Assembly: GCF_000348725.1 (NCBI RefSeq)
Contig: NC_020813.1
Location: 124,001-188,000, forward strand
Direction: 5' to 3'
Source of the DNA: Pseudobdellovibrio exovorus JSS
GTDB taxonomy: Bacteria; Bdellovibrionota; Bdellovibrionia; Bdellovibrionales; Bdellovibrionaceae
DNA: 64,000 bases
In this document: piece by piece, positions 43,018 to 51,590 of the stretch
Layout: every line of letters starts with the position of its first letter
How positions within the stretch are numbered: position 1 is the stretch's first letter
Translations under genes and position numbers: made by a program
Notes under the pieces: generated by a model
What the model was told of the DNA's origin: nothing
Databases searched by the model: none
Seen by the model: only the letters and a program-made list of their open reading frames with translations

Positions 43018-45075
43018 ATGAACACATCGTCTTTAACCCAGATTCTACCTGTTTGGTCCACTGCAGATTTATCGAATAACTTTATATGGGATTCGTGGAG
43101 TCAGCTTTTTATTTCTTTGATTGTGGGCATAGGAATTTTAGTCAGTATTAGTGCGTGGGGATATTTCAAAGATCTGAGTTATAGAATTAAGTTTTTCTCT
43201 GTTCTATTGCCTTTCGCGGCGGCTATGTCTGGCGTCGTCACATTTGATAATTTGATCTTACTTTTTATTGCGTGGGAACTGACGAGCATCCTTTCATTTT
43301 TTCTGATCACATTCAAAGGTGAAGTCTACGAAGCCCGTCGAGGTGGCCAGCACAGTCTTTTGGTGACAGGTATGGGGGGATTGTCGCTACTCGGTGGGAT
43401 TATTCTATTGGGTGTGAGTGAAGGGGCATGGACGATTTCGACAGCTTTAAACGTAGATTTGTCAGCGAACCCTTACGGAGAGTGGATCGCGGGTTTAATC
43501 ATTCTTGGAGCAATTACAAAATCTGCCCAATTCCCTTTTCATTTTTGGCTAACCGGAGCAATGACGGCTCCAACTCCAGCCAGTGCTTATTTGCACTCGG
43601 CGACTATGGTCAAAGCGGGTATTTACCTGTTATATCGCCTATGGCCTATGCTCAGTACTATAGAGCCTGTGACTTCGATTTTGTTCTTTTTAGGAATCAT
43701 GACATTTGGTTGGGGGATTTTTATTTCTTTGATGCAGTTAGATTTAAAAGGAGTGCTAGCAGGGACAACCATTGCTCATCTTGGTCTGATGGTGGCTATG
43801 ATTGCGTGGCCCGAACATGACTTATCTATGGCTTTATTTGCGTTAGTTGTGTCACACGCGACTTATAAAGCGGGATTATTTTTGTTCAGCGGAGTTGTTG
43901 AACAGCTAGCGGGAACTCGCCGTATTGATTTGATGAGCGGCTTACGCAACAAGGCTCCTTTTGTTTTTGGTATCGGATTGATTTTGGCCGGAGCGAGTTT
44001 AGGCCTTCCGGGAACTTTGGCTTATCATGCAAAGAACATGATTCACCTGCCTATAGAGTGGAAGTTGGCATTGACCTTGGGCTTTTTAGTTTTAGGTAAG
44101 GCTGGTATGTTGGTGGCTGTGCGCCCATTTTTGGGAACAGTGTCGAATCCGCCGACAGAATCAAGTAAGAATCTGACCTTGATGTGGATACCACCATTGA
44201 TACTCAGTTTATTTTCATGGCTCGCTTTGCCCATGGGTATTGTTGAGGGCACGACAGATTGGGCAGTAAAAAATATTTTGATGTCTGTAGGTGCTGCGTT
44301 GATTGCCATTACATTATTAAGAAAATGGACTCCTGAATGGTCCGCGGTTTTAAATCGAGGACCTTGGCCTCAAGGGGATGATCTTTTTGATCGTATTTGG
44401 TACACGCACTTAGATTTTGCAAAGTGGGTGCGCAACATTGTGCAGCCAAGGACTTTGGGTGTTTACGTCATCACAGTGATGGCAGTTTTTTCTATCGGGG
44501 TATTGTGGTTAATCGGTGATATGCAAATGTTGACCGTGACTTGGCCAGACACTCAGCTATGGAATGATGTATTTGTGTGGCTTTGCTTGGGAAAAATCAT
44601 CGCAACATTTTTTGTTATGCGAACGTCCCAACCAATTCTTTCTGTTTTGTTTCTAGGGCTCGTGGGCTATCTTTTCGCGATTGTTTTAGCTTTAGCTGGA
44701 GCGCCGGATCTGGCCATGACACAGTTTTCGGTCGAGACATTAAGTGTTCTTGTTTTATTATACGCCATCAAGGGTGTAGGGCCATTGAAATCAGCACCGA
44801 TGGTGGTTCGGGATTTTGGAATTGTGATCAGCGTACTTGTTGGAATTGCCGTTACTCTTGCAACAGGTATTGCCTCTTTAACAACGCAACCATCACGATT
44901 AAAAGACTTTTTTTCTAATACCAGTTGGGTTGAAGCACACGGGCGAAATGTAGTGAATGTGATCCTAGTTGACTATCGAGCACTGGATACTTTGGGTGAA
45001 ATAACCGTATTGGGAATTGTAGCTCTGGGAATTTATTTATTATTATCGTCTGTAAAAAAAGGAAATACTCGATGA
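43018..45075 (+). CDS. mrpA: Mrp cation/proton antiporter subunit A
   Basis: Largest subunit of the multisubunit Na+(K+)/H+ antiporter, homologous to complex I NuoL. The proton-channel part (1 to about 480) has IAWELTSILSFFLI with Glu87, ITKSAQFPFHFWLTGAM and SATMVKAGIYLLYR. It is followed by the DUF4040/MbhD-like part (GAPDLAMTQFSVETLSVLVLL) and an MbhE-like end (ALDTLGEITVLGIVALGIYL). Length 685 is short: most MrpA are near 770-800, and the usual first two helices are missing. The ATG has a GAGAG site; no longer in-frame start exists. Overlaps mrpB. Confidence 0.94.
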   Translation: MNTSSLTQILPVWSTADLSNNFIWDSWSQLFISLIVGIGILVSISAWGYFKDLSYRIKFFSVLLPFAAAMSGVVTFDNLILLFIAWELTSILSFFLITFKGEVYEARRGGQHSLLVTGMGGLSLLGGIILLGVSEGAWTISTALNVDLSANPYGEWIAGLIILGAITKSAQFPFHFWLTGAMTAPTPASAYLHSATMVKAGIYLLYRLWPMLSTIEPVTSILFFLGIMTFGWGIFISLMQLDLKGVLAGTTIAHLGLMVAMIAWPEHDLSMALFALVVSHATYKAGLFLFSGVVEQLAGTRRIDLMSGLRNKAPFVFGIGLILAGASLGLPGTLAYHAKNMIHLPIEWKLALTLGFLVLGKAGMLVAVRPFLGTVSNPPTESSKNLTLMWIPPLILSLFSWLALPMGIVEGTTDWAVKNILMSVGAALIAITLLRKWTPEWSAVLNRGPWPQGDDLFDRIWYTHLDFAKWVRNIVQPRTLGVYVITVMAVFSIGVLWLIGDMQMLTVTWPDTQLWNDVFVWLCLGKIIATFFVMRTSQPILSVLFLGLVGYLFAIVLALAGAPDLAMTQFSVETLSVLVLLYAIKGVGPLKSAPMVVRDFGIVISVLVGIAVTLATGIASLTTQPSRLKDFFSNTSWVEAHGRNVVNVILVDYRALDTLGEITVLGIVALGIYLLLSSVKKGNTR

Positions 45076-45482
45076 GACCATCTATCATTTTTCAAATAGG
45101 AATGAAGATTTTGACTCCGGTATTACTCGTGGGCTCGGTCATTATTTTCTGGAGAGGGCACCAGTTGCCGGGCGGAGGATTTATTGGTGGCTTAGTTGCT
45201 GGAGCCACTTTCGCGACTCATGCTTTTTGTTATGGAGTTGATTCCACACTGCGATTGATCCGCTTACATCCCTTGAGCTTTGTCTTTATAGGCTTATTCT
45301 TAGCCTTAATCAGTGGAGTGATAAGTCTATTGGTTGGCGCACAGGTCTTTCAAGGCCAATGGGTCACGGTTCCTGTTATCGGAATGTTAGGCACTCCGCA
45401 AATTTTCGATTTAGGAGTTTATTTATTGGTGGCCGGATTAGTGGCTGTCTTCATTTCAGAGATACTAAAGGAGGACACATGA
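45072..45482 (+). CDS. mrpB: Mrp antiporter subunit B
   Basis: A 136-residue, four-helix subunit of the MnhB type. The IIFWRGHQLPGGGFIGGLVAGATFA segment is the family signature, and a conserved TPQIFDLGVYLLVAGL segment follows. It overlaps mrpA by 4 bases (ATGA) and mrpC by 4 bases. Confidence 0.94.
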   Translation: MRPSIIFQIGMKILTPVLLVGSVIIFWRGHQLPGGGFIGGLVAGATFATHAFCYGVDSTLRLIRLHPLSFVFIGLFLALISGVISLLVGAQVFQGQWVTVPVIGMLGTPQIFDLGVYLLVAGLVAVFISEILKEDT

Positions 45483-45835
45483 TTAGTATTTTAAGTTTAG
45501 CTTGTGGTGTCCTTGCGGCGGCAGGAACTTACTTGCTGCTACGTCGTCGACTATTTGATTTTTTAATTGGTGTTACCCTCATTGGGCATGCCGTGAATCT
45601 TGCGATTTTTGTGGCTTCAAACTCACAGAGTAAAGCGGCTCCGATTATGAACTCTGGGCAGATGGTATTGCCAACTGTGGCAATGGATCCAGTTCCTCAA
45701 GCGTTGATTTTGACGGCGATAGTTATCAGCTTTGGAACAATGGCTTTGTTGGCTGTTTTGGTCAGAACATCACTGAAAAAATCGAATTTACAGATGCTGG
45801 ATGAAGTGAAAACTATAAAGAAGGGTGTGAGCTAA
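45479..45835 (+). CDS. mrpC: Mrp antiporter subunit C
   Basis: NuoK-like subunit of 118 residues with three helices. The start is the ATG overlapping the mrpB TGA. Visible family features are LIGVTLIGHAVNLAIF and the DPVPQALILTAIVISFG block. It ends in TAATG overlap with mrpD. Confidence 0.94.
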   Translation: MISILSLACGVLAAAGTYLLLRRRLFDFLIGVTLIGHAVNLAIFVASNSQSKAAPIMNSGQMVLPTVAMDPVPQALILTAIVISFGTMALLAVLVRTSLKKSNLQMLDEVKTIKKGVS

Positions 45836-47349
45836 TGGCAACATATCCTGTTTTATTGGCGCTCGGTTTAGCAGTCGTTTCTTACTTGGTGCACAGCTTA
45901 AGACTTAGCCCCAAACTGATGGTGCTAGGAAGTTTTTTGCAGCTACTTTTAGCCAGTTGGTTGGTTTATTTAACGGTTGGTAGCGATCAAATTTTGCATA
46001 CAGCCTTAGGTGGTTGGTCGGCTCCGTTCGGTATATCTTTCTACATTGATAGTTTCTCGGCCTTGATGATTTGGATTAGTGCTTTATTGTTTTTTGTTGT
46101 GCATCTTTATTCCTTATCATCACCTGAATCTACCAACCATTTTTGGGCTCACAATGTCTGTTGGTTCACGCTGGGAGCGGGAGTCTTTGGCGCTTTTTCG
46201 ACAAATGATTTATTCAATTTGTTTGTTTGGTTCGAAGTGCTTCTTCTTTCCTCTTATGTCTTATTTGCGTGGTCTTTTTTAGATGACAGCGCGCCGGATT
46301 CAGAGAAAAAAGAAGGACGCAAAGGACTGATCTCCTACATTATATTAAATATTCTGGGGTCTTCCGTATTTTTGTTTGGACTAGCACTACTCTATAGCTC
46401 GACGGGGACTTTGAATTTTGCTGACCTTATGACCTTAGAGGTATCACAAACTTCATCGGTGGTTGTGATTGCAGGCTTTTGTTTGGTATTTGCTTTTTCA
46501 ATGAAAGCTGGATTTTTTCCATTATTTAACTGGCTACCAGCATCGTATCCCTTTGGTCCTATTTCCAGCGTTTCGTTATTTGCAGGTCTGTTAACAAAGG
46601 TGGGAATTTACGCTTTGGCTCGTTTCTTCTTGCCGCTATCAGCATTACAGGCAGATTGGATTCCTGTGATTATGATGGTGGTCGCTAATTTAACTATGCT
46701 GTTAGGTGTGTATGGAGCAGCGACACATCAATCTTTGCGAGCCATTCTTTCTTTTCATATCGTGAGTCAAGTGGGTTATATGGCTTTAGGATTTGCTGTT
46801 GGAACGACGGCGGCGATTTCTGCTACGATTTTTTATTTGTTACATCATATGGTGGTTAAAACGAATTTATTTTTAATATCGGGTGTAATTATTAAAATTC
46901 GTCAAACGGATGAGCTGAAACCATTGGGTGGGCTAATGCGAACAAATCCATGGCTTGCAGCCGCTTTTGCTATATCGGCCATGTCCTTGGCTGGTTTGCC
47001 GCCACTGTCAGGGTTCTGGGCGAAGTTCTTTGTTCTTTATTCGGCAGCTCAAGCTGGGGCTTACTGGGGCTTAGGCGTGGGCCTATTTGTCGGACTATTC
47101 ACAGTTTATTCTATGTTAAAAATATGGAACAAAGTTTTTTTAAAAGAAAGTCCAGAGAACGTAGCCGACAAGTCACATCGACCTGTTCAAGTGCCACTAA
47201 CGGCAACAATCGCTATTTTGATTTTAACATTATGGACGGCGGGTTTAGGACTATATCCAGCTATTCTAACTCATGTCTCAGACTTGGCGGCAGCTCAGCT
47301 GATGGACACGCAAAACTACCTTAAAACTTTGACAGAGGTTTCTAAATGA
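45835..47349 (+). CDS. mrpD: Mrp antiporter subunit D
   Basis: NuoN/NuoM-like proton-channel subunit, 504 residues, about 14 helices. Features include FNLFVWFEVLLLSSYVLFA with a membrane Glu, SMKAGFFPLFNWLPASYP with a membrane Lys, and the SLAGLPPLSGFWAKFFV loop. Normal full length. Start overlaps mrpC (TAATG); end overlaps mrpE (ATGA). Confidence 0.95.
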   Translation: MATYPVLLALGLAVVSYLVHSLRLSPKLMVLGSFLQLLLASWLVYLTVGSDQILHTALGGWSAPFGISFYIDSFSALMIWISALLFFVVHLYSLSSPESTNHFWAHNVCWFTLGAGVFGAFSTNDLFNLFVWFEVLLLSSYVLFAWSFLDDSAPDSEKKEGRKGLISYIILNILGSSVFLFGLALLYSSTGTLNFADLMTLEVSQTSSVVVIAGFCLVFAFSMKAGFFPLFNWLPASYPFGPISSVSLFAGLLTKVGIYALARFFLPLSALQADWIPVIMMVVANLTMLLGVYGAATHQSLRAILSFHIVSQVGYMALGFAVGTTAAISATIFYLLHHMVVKTNLFLISGVIIKIRQTDELKPLGGLMRTNPWLAAAFAISAMSLAGLPPLSGFWAKFFVLYSAAQAGAYWGLGVGLFVGLFTVYSMLKIWNKVFLKESPENVADKSHRPVQVPLTATIAILILTLWTAGLGLYPAILTHVSDLAAAQLMDTQNYLKTLTEVSK

Positions 47350-47669
47350 TAGTCATGCGAATAGTTTTATTAATAGGATACTTTTTAAAAGAAGTTTTTG
47401 TTGCGAACGTCCAAATCGCAAAGCTGGTTTTTAAAAAACCAAAGTATATTCATCCGGCTATTATCAAAGTTCCACTGGATATAAAAACAGAGCGTGGACT
47501 TCTATTGTTAAGTTCAATGATCACACTAACGCCGGGAACACTCAGCTTAGACATCAGCTCGGATCGAAAACATTTGTATGTGCATGTCACTCATACGACC
47601 AGTCCTGAAGTTGTCGTCGCTCAAATTAAAAGTGGCTTTGAAAGAAAATTGATGGAGGTCGGATGCTAA
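47346..47669 (+). CDS. mrpE: Mrp antiporter subunit E (short form)
   Basis: A 107-residue MnhE-type subunit. It starts at the helix normally third in MrpE (IVLLIGYFLKEVFVANVQIAKLVF) and continues through the family's SSMITLTPGTLSLDIS and LYVHV blocks. Typical MrpE is near 160 residues, with two further N-terminal helices. A stop in frame shortly upstream rules out a longer product. Overlaps mrpD by 4 and mrpF by 7 bases. Confidence 0.9.
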   Translation: MIVMRIVLLIGYFLKEVFVANVQIAKLVFKKPKYIHPAIIKVPLDIKTERGLLLLSSMITLTPGTLSLDISSDRKHLYVHVTHTTSPEVVVAQIKSGFERKLMEVGC

Positions 47670-47929
47670 ACGCGGTGTTTGTAATTGCTTTCGTAGTGAT
47701 GATGATGGCGTTGCTGTTTGCTATTATTCGTCTTTGGCAAGGCCCGAGTACAGTTGATCGTATCGTGATCTTTGATCTTTTTGCTTCTATTGCGATTGGC
47801 TTGATGGCCATAGCCTTTCTGTGGCTCGATACATCTATTATGTTAGATGTTGGCCTGTTGCTCAGTGTGGTGGCCTTTGTTGGAACGATAGGTTTTGCCC
47901 GTTATACAGAATCACGGGAGGCAGAATGA
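47663..47929 (+). CDS. mrpF: Mrp antiporter subunit F
   Basis: An 88-residue three-helix subunit with the family's RLWQGPSTVDRIVIFDLF motif, in which the Asp is conserved, and the LDVGLLLSVVAFVGTIGFARY end. Overlaps mrpE and mrpG. Confidence 0.93.
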   Translation: MLNAVFVIAFVVMMMALLFAIIRLWQGPSTVDRIVIFDLFASIAIGLMAIAFLWLDTSIMLDVGLLLSVVAFVGTIGFARYTESREAE

Positions 47930-48264
47930 TACAGGACATACTTGTAGCTTTATTTTTACTAATGGGCGTGGGCTTTGTACTTTTAGCAGCACTCGGAGCT
48001 TTGCGATTTCAAGATGCGTTAACTCGGATGGCGGCAGTTTCTAAAGCGTCTACGTTGGGACTCACTTTAATTTTTTGTGCTGTAATTATTCATACCGTGA
48101 CTTGGGCAGAATCTTTTAAAGCAATATTAACGATATTGCTTCTTTGGCTTTCGACTCCGATTGCCTCGCATCTATTAGGAAGAGCTGCGGTGCTAACTGA
48201 TGAAAACCTCTTGCCACAAACACAGGGGAAAGAGTTACTTGAGGAAATTAAAAAGAATCAGTAA
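47926..48264 (+). CDS. mrpG: Mrp antiporter subunit G
   Basis: A 112-residue three-helix subunit. The start is the ATG overlapping the mrpF TGA. GALRFQDALTRMAAVSKASTLG is the MnhG signature, and LLLWLSTPIASHLLGRAA follows. Last gene of the operon; no clear terminator follows within 113 bases. Confidence 0.93.
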   Translation: MIQDILVALFLLMGVGFVLLAALGALRFQDALTRMAAVSKASTLGLTLIFCAVIIHTVTWAESFKAILTILLLWLSTPIASHLLGRAAVLTDENLLPQTQGKELLEEIKKNQ

Positions 48265-48377
48265 CTGATAGCTCTGTAACAGGGTGTAGGACTTTTAGTC
48301 ACTTCTGGGCCGACTTATGGGCTCACAAAGCACTGAGTGCGATTTGAACTGGCACACTCTTCGCTTTCATTGCCCGT

Positions 48378-49451
48378 ATGCACATTCGAGTAAAACAGGC
48401 TTATCACTTTATTCTGCAATCTGTGGCTTTGGTTCTGATGGCCACACCTGTCTTCGCCAGTTCGTTATCTGTTTATGATGATTTGAATCAGGCCTTCCAC
48501 TCTAATTCCCAGCAGGGCACCTCAGGATCGCTACGTGTCGCTGCAAAAGGGAATGGTCTGCAAGCTGCAATTCCGGCGATTCCTAGGCTGGCGCAAGCTC
48601 GCGCTGCGGTCACTGGGGATTTACCAGCACTTCTGAGCCTAGCAAAAGAGACTGAGTTTGCCTTGGCGTTGGGAAAATCTAAGATCCCACAAATTTTAGA
48701 TGCACTTAATGAACAGGGCTTATTGGCTGAAGCTGTAAAATTAGCGGAAGCTTTTCAAATTCATCCACTTCATATTTTGGGACCAATCATCGGTGAAAAT
48801 TCGTTCAATGGTGCCATCGACAAAACGATACAGGATAGCTTTGCTAAGATGTTCACAGAAAAAGATTTTCGTGTGATGTCGTCGCGAATGCAGATGATTG
48901 TAGATGATCCACAAACACAGGGTTGCATGAATTTGCAGACGTTGAATTACTGGAAATGGCGGTGCTTACTTCATCGCTCTAGCTATTTAGCGAATGGTAG
49001 CAATCGTGATTTTATATGGTGGTTTTATCAGATCTCGAATAAAGGCAAAGGCACCTTTGGACTGGGCCAAGTGCAGCCGTTCTTATTGTGGAGTGTTTCT
49101 GATATCGTCGCTGAAAAAACAGCGCCGCTAGGTTACAACTATAAAACTTATTCGCTGACCGATATGAAAGAACCTTTCAAAATTGTTTTTAGAAATAAAG
49201 AAATGCTCGCTTACATTGCGGCGATGGCGTACGTATCCATTCAAGTGTATAAGTCGGTGGGTCAGATCGACATCAGTCAGAATGCAGGTCTGACAACAAC
49301 CCTGTATAATGTGGGTGATGAATACCAACGGGCCTATTATTTTTTAAAGAAAAATGGATCAGCTCCAGAAGTGAACTACATGGGTTGGTACATCAACCAC
49401 TTCGAAAACGAGATTCAAAATTACTTAGAGACAAAAGAGCTTAAATATTGA
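48378..49451 (+). CDS. DUF1402 family secreted lysozyme-like protein
   Basis: A 357-residue protein with a signal peptide (cleavage near VFASS). The C-terminal two thirds follow DUF1402: FQIHPLHILGPIIGENSFNG with a Glu placed like the catalytic Glu of lytic transglycosylases, KGTFGLGQVQPF, QIDISQNAGLTTTLYNVGD and NYMGWYINHFENEI. The GENSF / GLGQ / TLYNVG order is that of a lysozyme-like fold, so a wall-cleaving or wall-binding role is inferred. No ribosome binding site is visible before the only possible start ATG. Confidence 0.82.
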   Translation: MHIRVKQAYHFILQSVALVLMATPVFASSLSVYDDLNQAFHSNSQQGTSGSLRVAAKGNGLQAAIPAIPRLAQARAAVTGDLPALLSLAKETEFALALGKSKIPQILDALNEQGLLAEAVKLAEAFQIHPLHILGPIIGENSFNGAIDKTIQDSFAKMFTEKDFRVMSSRMQMIVDDPQTQGCMNLQTLNYWKWRCLLHRSSYLANGSNRDFIWWFYQISNKGKGTFGLGQVQPFLLWSVSDIVAEKTAPLGYNYKTYSLTDMKEPFKIVFRNKEMLAYIAAMAYVSIQVYKSVGQIDISQNAGLTTTLYNVGDEYQRAYYFLKKNGSAPEVNYMGWYINHFENEIQNYLETKELKY

Positions 49452-49469
49452 TCAATAGATAGGAAAAAA

Positions 49470-49545
49470 TGGTAGGGAGTACCGGGTTCGAACCGATGAC
49501 ATCCACCTTGTAAGGGTGGCGCTCTACCAACTGAGCTAACTCCCT
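49470..49545 (-). tRNA. tRNA-Val (anticodon UAC)
   Basis: A full cloverleaf on the minus strand: acceptor AGGGAGT/ACTCCCT, D-arm TAGCTCAGTTGGTAGAGC, anticodon stem CCACC/GGTGG around loop CTTACAA (anticodon TAC), T-arm with GGTTCGAACCC. Discriminator A, and the CCA end is encoded. A T-run follows about 2 bases downstream. Confidence 0.97.
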
Positions 49546-49564
49546 GAAACGGTTTTACAACCGA

Positions 49565-49591
49565 AAGAGAAGATTTTTATAATCTTCTCTT
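49565..49591. terminator. Hairpin between tRNA-Val and the secreted-protein gene
   Basis: A 10-bp perfect stem (aagagaagat / atcttctctt) with an 8-base A/T loop. T-rich flanks occur on both sides but no long U-run. A second 10-bp hairpin (49614-49642) spans the end of the neighbouring CDS. Either may end the minus-strand transcript or delimit the tRNA. Confidence 0.4.
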
Positions 49592-49621
49592 CTTGAAGAC
49601 ACAAGTCTTTTTTGAAGGACT

Positions 49622-50212
49622 CTACTTTTTGCAGAGTCCTTCAGCATCAGATGCAACTTTTTTCAACACAAGGTTCTGTGTTTCTTTCATTCCGATGTCT
49701 AATGGAGCTCCGTTTGTGCGAGCTCCTTCAGTAAAGCCCAGCATTTGTACGGATACAGCCACGATGTTTTGCTTACACGATAGAGCCAAGGTGTCTTGGA
49801 TATCACGGGCATCAAATAGACCCATTTTGAACTGATACTTGTACATATGGTCAGAAATAAGGGCACGAACTACGTTCTTTTCAGTTACGTCCACATAACC
49901 CGTACCGCGAGCCGATGCCTTCGAGCAGATACCCTCTGCATGAATAGATAACTGTAAAATTTTGCGTTTATTCGTAGAGCTCAGCACGCGAGCTTTGATG
50001 AATACGCTGCTGTCACCTAATTGCCAGTAACCTGCAATATTATCCCATGGGAACGGTTGAACCACAGACCATGGTAGAATATCAACGCCACCTTTAAGAA
50101 CGTTTGAATTATCACATTGCGCACTTGCAGAAGCACTCCACAATGAAGTCATAAACACTATTGAAATCCACATTGTCATTTTTTTCATAGAAAACTTTCC
50201 AGATAATTTCAT
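49622..50212 (-). CDS. Secreted protein downstream of the TPR/winged-helix regulator
   Basis: A 196-residue protein with a signal peptide (cleavage after SASA) and four cysteines in the mature part. Beta-rich, no recognised family. The ATG overlaps the regulator's TAA (TAATG) and has a GAGGGGGC site inside the upstream gene, so translation is coupled. A second start eight codons on also has a GGAAAG site. The coupling suggests regulator and secreted protein share a pathway. Confidence 0.75.
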   Translation of the reverse strand: MKLSGKFSMKKMTMWISIVFMTSLWSASASAQCDNSNVLKGGVDILPWSVVQPFPWDNIAGYWQLGDSSVFIKARVLSSTNKRKILQLSIHAEGICSKASARGTGYVDVTEKNVVRALISDHMYKYQFKMGLFDARDIQDTLALSCKQNIVAVSVQMLGFTEGARTNGAPLDIGMKETQNLVLKKVASDAEGLCKK

Positions 50213-51333
50213 TATAAAGCCCCCTCAGCTCTAGATTCGCTCAACTCAACTTTGGCACTTTTATTTAAGTAATAACCATTTTTCGCTCTGAAAATATATT
50301 TAGGTTTGTCGTAATCTGGTTCGATCATTTTGCGTAGGCGTTTGATCGTCACATAGATTTTGTTGTCATGAACATCAGGGTTGTAATCCTGTTTCCAGAC
50401 GTGCTCGACAAGGTATTCTTTTGAGAAGATCTGACCCTTGTTGCTGATGAACAGCTTCAATAAGTCTAAGAGGATGAATTGATTTTTAAAGTCAATTTTA
50501 CCCAAAGATCTTTCAATGATGGCGTGATTTTCTAAATCAAAAACTAGATCTGTATCTGAACCGCCATTGTTGTCTAACTGTTCTAAATAGTTTTTAACAT
50601 TTTTCAAAAGGAAATTATTTGAAGAAGGATCAATCGATTTCGCTGCTAGGTTCAAGTAAATCTTCGCCGCATCTTTTTGACCTAATTCAAATAACACGAT
50701 ACCGATGTTGGCCATCAAATAGATAGAGATACCTAGATTTTTGATAGTTTTAACTTCTTCATAAGCGCCCCAAAGAACATCAAGGGCCTGCTCGAATTTT
50801 TTAAGATCCATCAAGATGCGAGCATTCGAATTGGCAGAAGCGATACGCAATTCAGGAATATCTAAAACCTGTAAGAAAATATTCAGATTGTAGATCTCTT
50901 TTAAAGCGAGTTCGTACTTTTGTTGCATACGATAAGCGATAGAAAGACCTAAAATCGCATGACAGATATTTTCTTTGTGATCGTCTTTTAACGAGATCTC
51001 TAAAGATTTTTTGAAATAGGCCTCAGCGCTGTCTGCTTGTCCCTTGTAAACGGCACAGGTTCCCAAGATGTAGTAAGTTTTAGCGTTAAGTTCTAGGCCT
51101 TCGCGAATAACAAGATCATGCAGGGATTCTTTGATTTTATTGATCTCTTCATGTTCTTCGCGTTCAGCGTGAATTCTGAGGACCATTTGCGTGGCCTTCA
51201 GGAACCCATCGAATTTTTTTTCAGCCAACATTAGGGCTGCGGCTTCCTGTAGATTCGGCAAAGCTAAGCTGTAATCACCACGATCACAGTATAACTTTCC
51301 TATCTCATGTAAGCGTTCGGCTTGGTTTGACAT
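50212..51333 (-). CDS. TPR protein with C-terminal OmpR-type winged helix
   Basis: A 373-residue cytosolic regulator. The first ~250 residues are TPR-like helical hairpins (ADSAEAYFKKSLEISLKDD, GQKDAAKIYLNLAAKSI). The last ~100 form an OmpR/PhoB-type DNA-binding domain: LLKLFISNKGQIFSKEYLVEHVW, then KIYVTIKRLRKMIEPD and YIFRAKNGYYLN. There is no receiver domain, so the TPR region is the probable sensor, through a partner or peptide. GAGG precedes the ATG. A sigma-70 promoter is at 51356-51384. Confidence 0.88.
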   Translation of the reverse strand: MSNQAERLHEIGKLYCDRGDYSLALPNLQEAAALMLAEKKFDGFLKATQMVLRIHAEREEHEEINKIKESLHDLVIREGLELNAKTYYILGTCAVYKGQADSAEAYFKKSLEISLKDDHKENICHAILGLSIAYRMQQKYELALKEIYNLNIFLQVLDIPELRIASANSNARILMDLKKFEQALDVLWGAYEEVKTIKNLGISIYLMANIGIVLFELGQKDAAKIYLNLAAKSIDPSSNNFLLKNVKNYLEQLDNNGGSDTDLVFDLENHAIIERSLGKIDFKNQFILLDLLKLFISNKGQIFSKEYLVEHVWKQDYNPDVHDNKIYVTIKRLRKMIEPDYDKPKYIFRAKNGYYLNKSAKVELSESRAEGAL

Positions 51334-51355
51334 TTAAGCACCTCGAAAGAAGGCC

Positions 51356-51384
51356 GTTGTACAGATTCTGAAATGTATGGTCAA
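51356..51384 (-). promoter_or_regulatory. Sigma-70 promoter of the TPR/winged-helix gene
   Basis: On the minus strand TTGACC (51379-51384), a 17-bp spacer and TACAAC (51356-51361), 23 bases before the ATG. -35 has one mismatch, -10 has two. Confidence 0.55.
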
Positions 51385-51534
51385 CAAACCATGTAGAAAA
51401 CGAAGCAAAGCAAATCGCTTAAAATTCAGAGGCCTATTTAGGCATTGAAATCATTAGGTTTTTTGGAAGCTTCAGACTCATGTAAGAATTTTTTATATGG
51501 AGCACAAAAATAAGGCAAATGTCTTTGGGCAATA

Positions 51535-51569
51535 AAAAAGGCGCTATTTTGTGCAAATAGCGCCTTTTT
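51535..51569. terminator. Bidirectional terminator after lon
   Basis: A 15-bp perfect stem (aaaaaggcgctattt / aaatagcgccttttt) with a 5-base loop and T-runs in both directions. It begins 22 bases after the lon stop on the minus strand. Confidence 0.92.
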
Positions 51570-51590
51570 CGATCATTTTGACTGTTTTTA

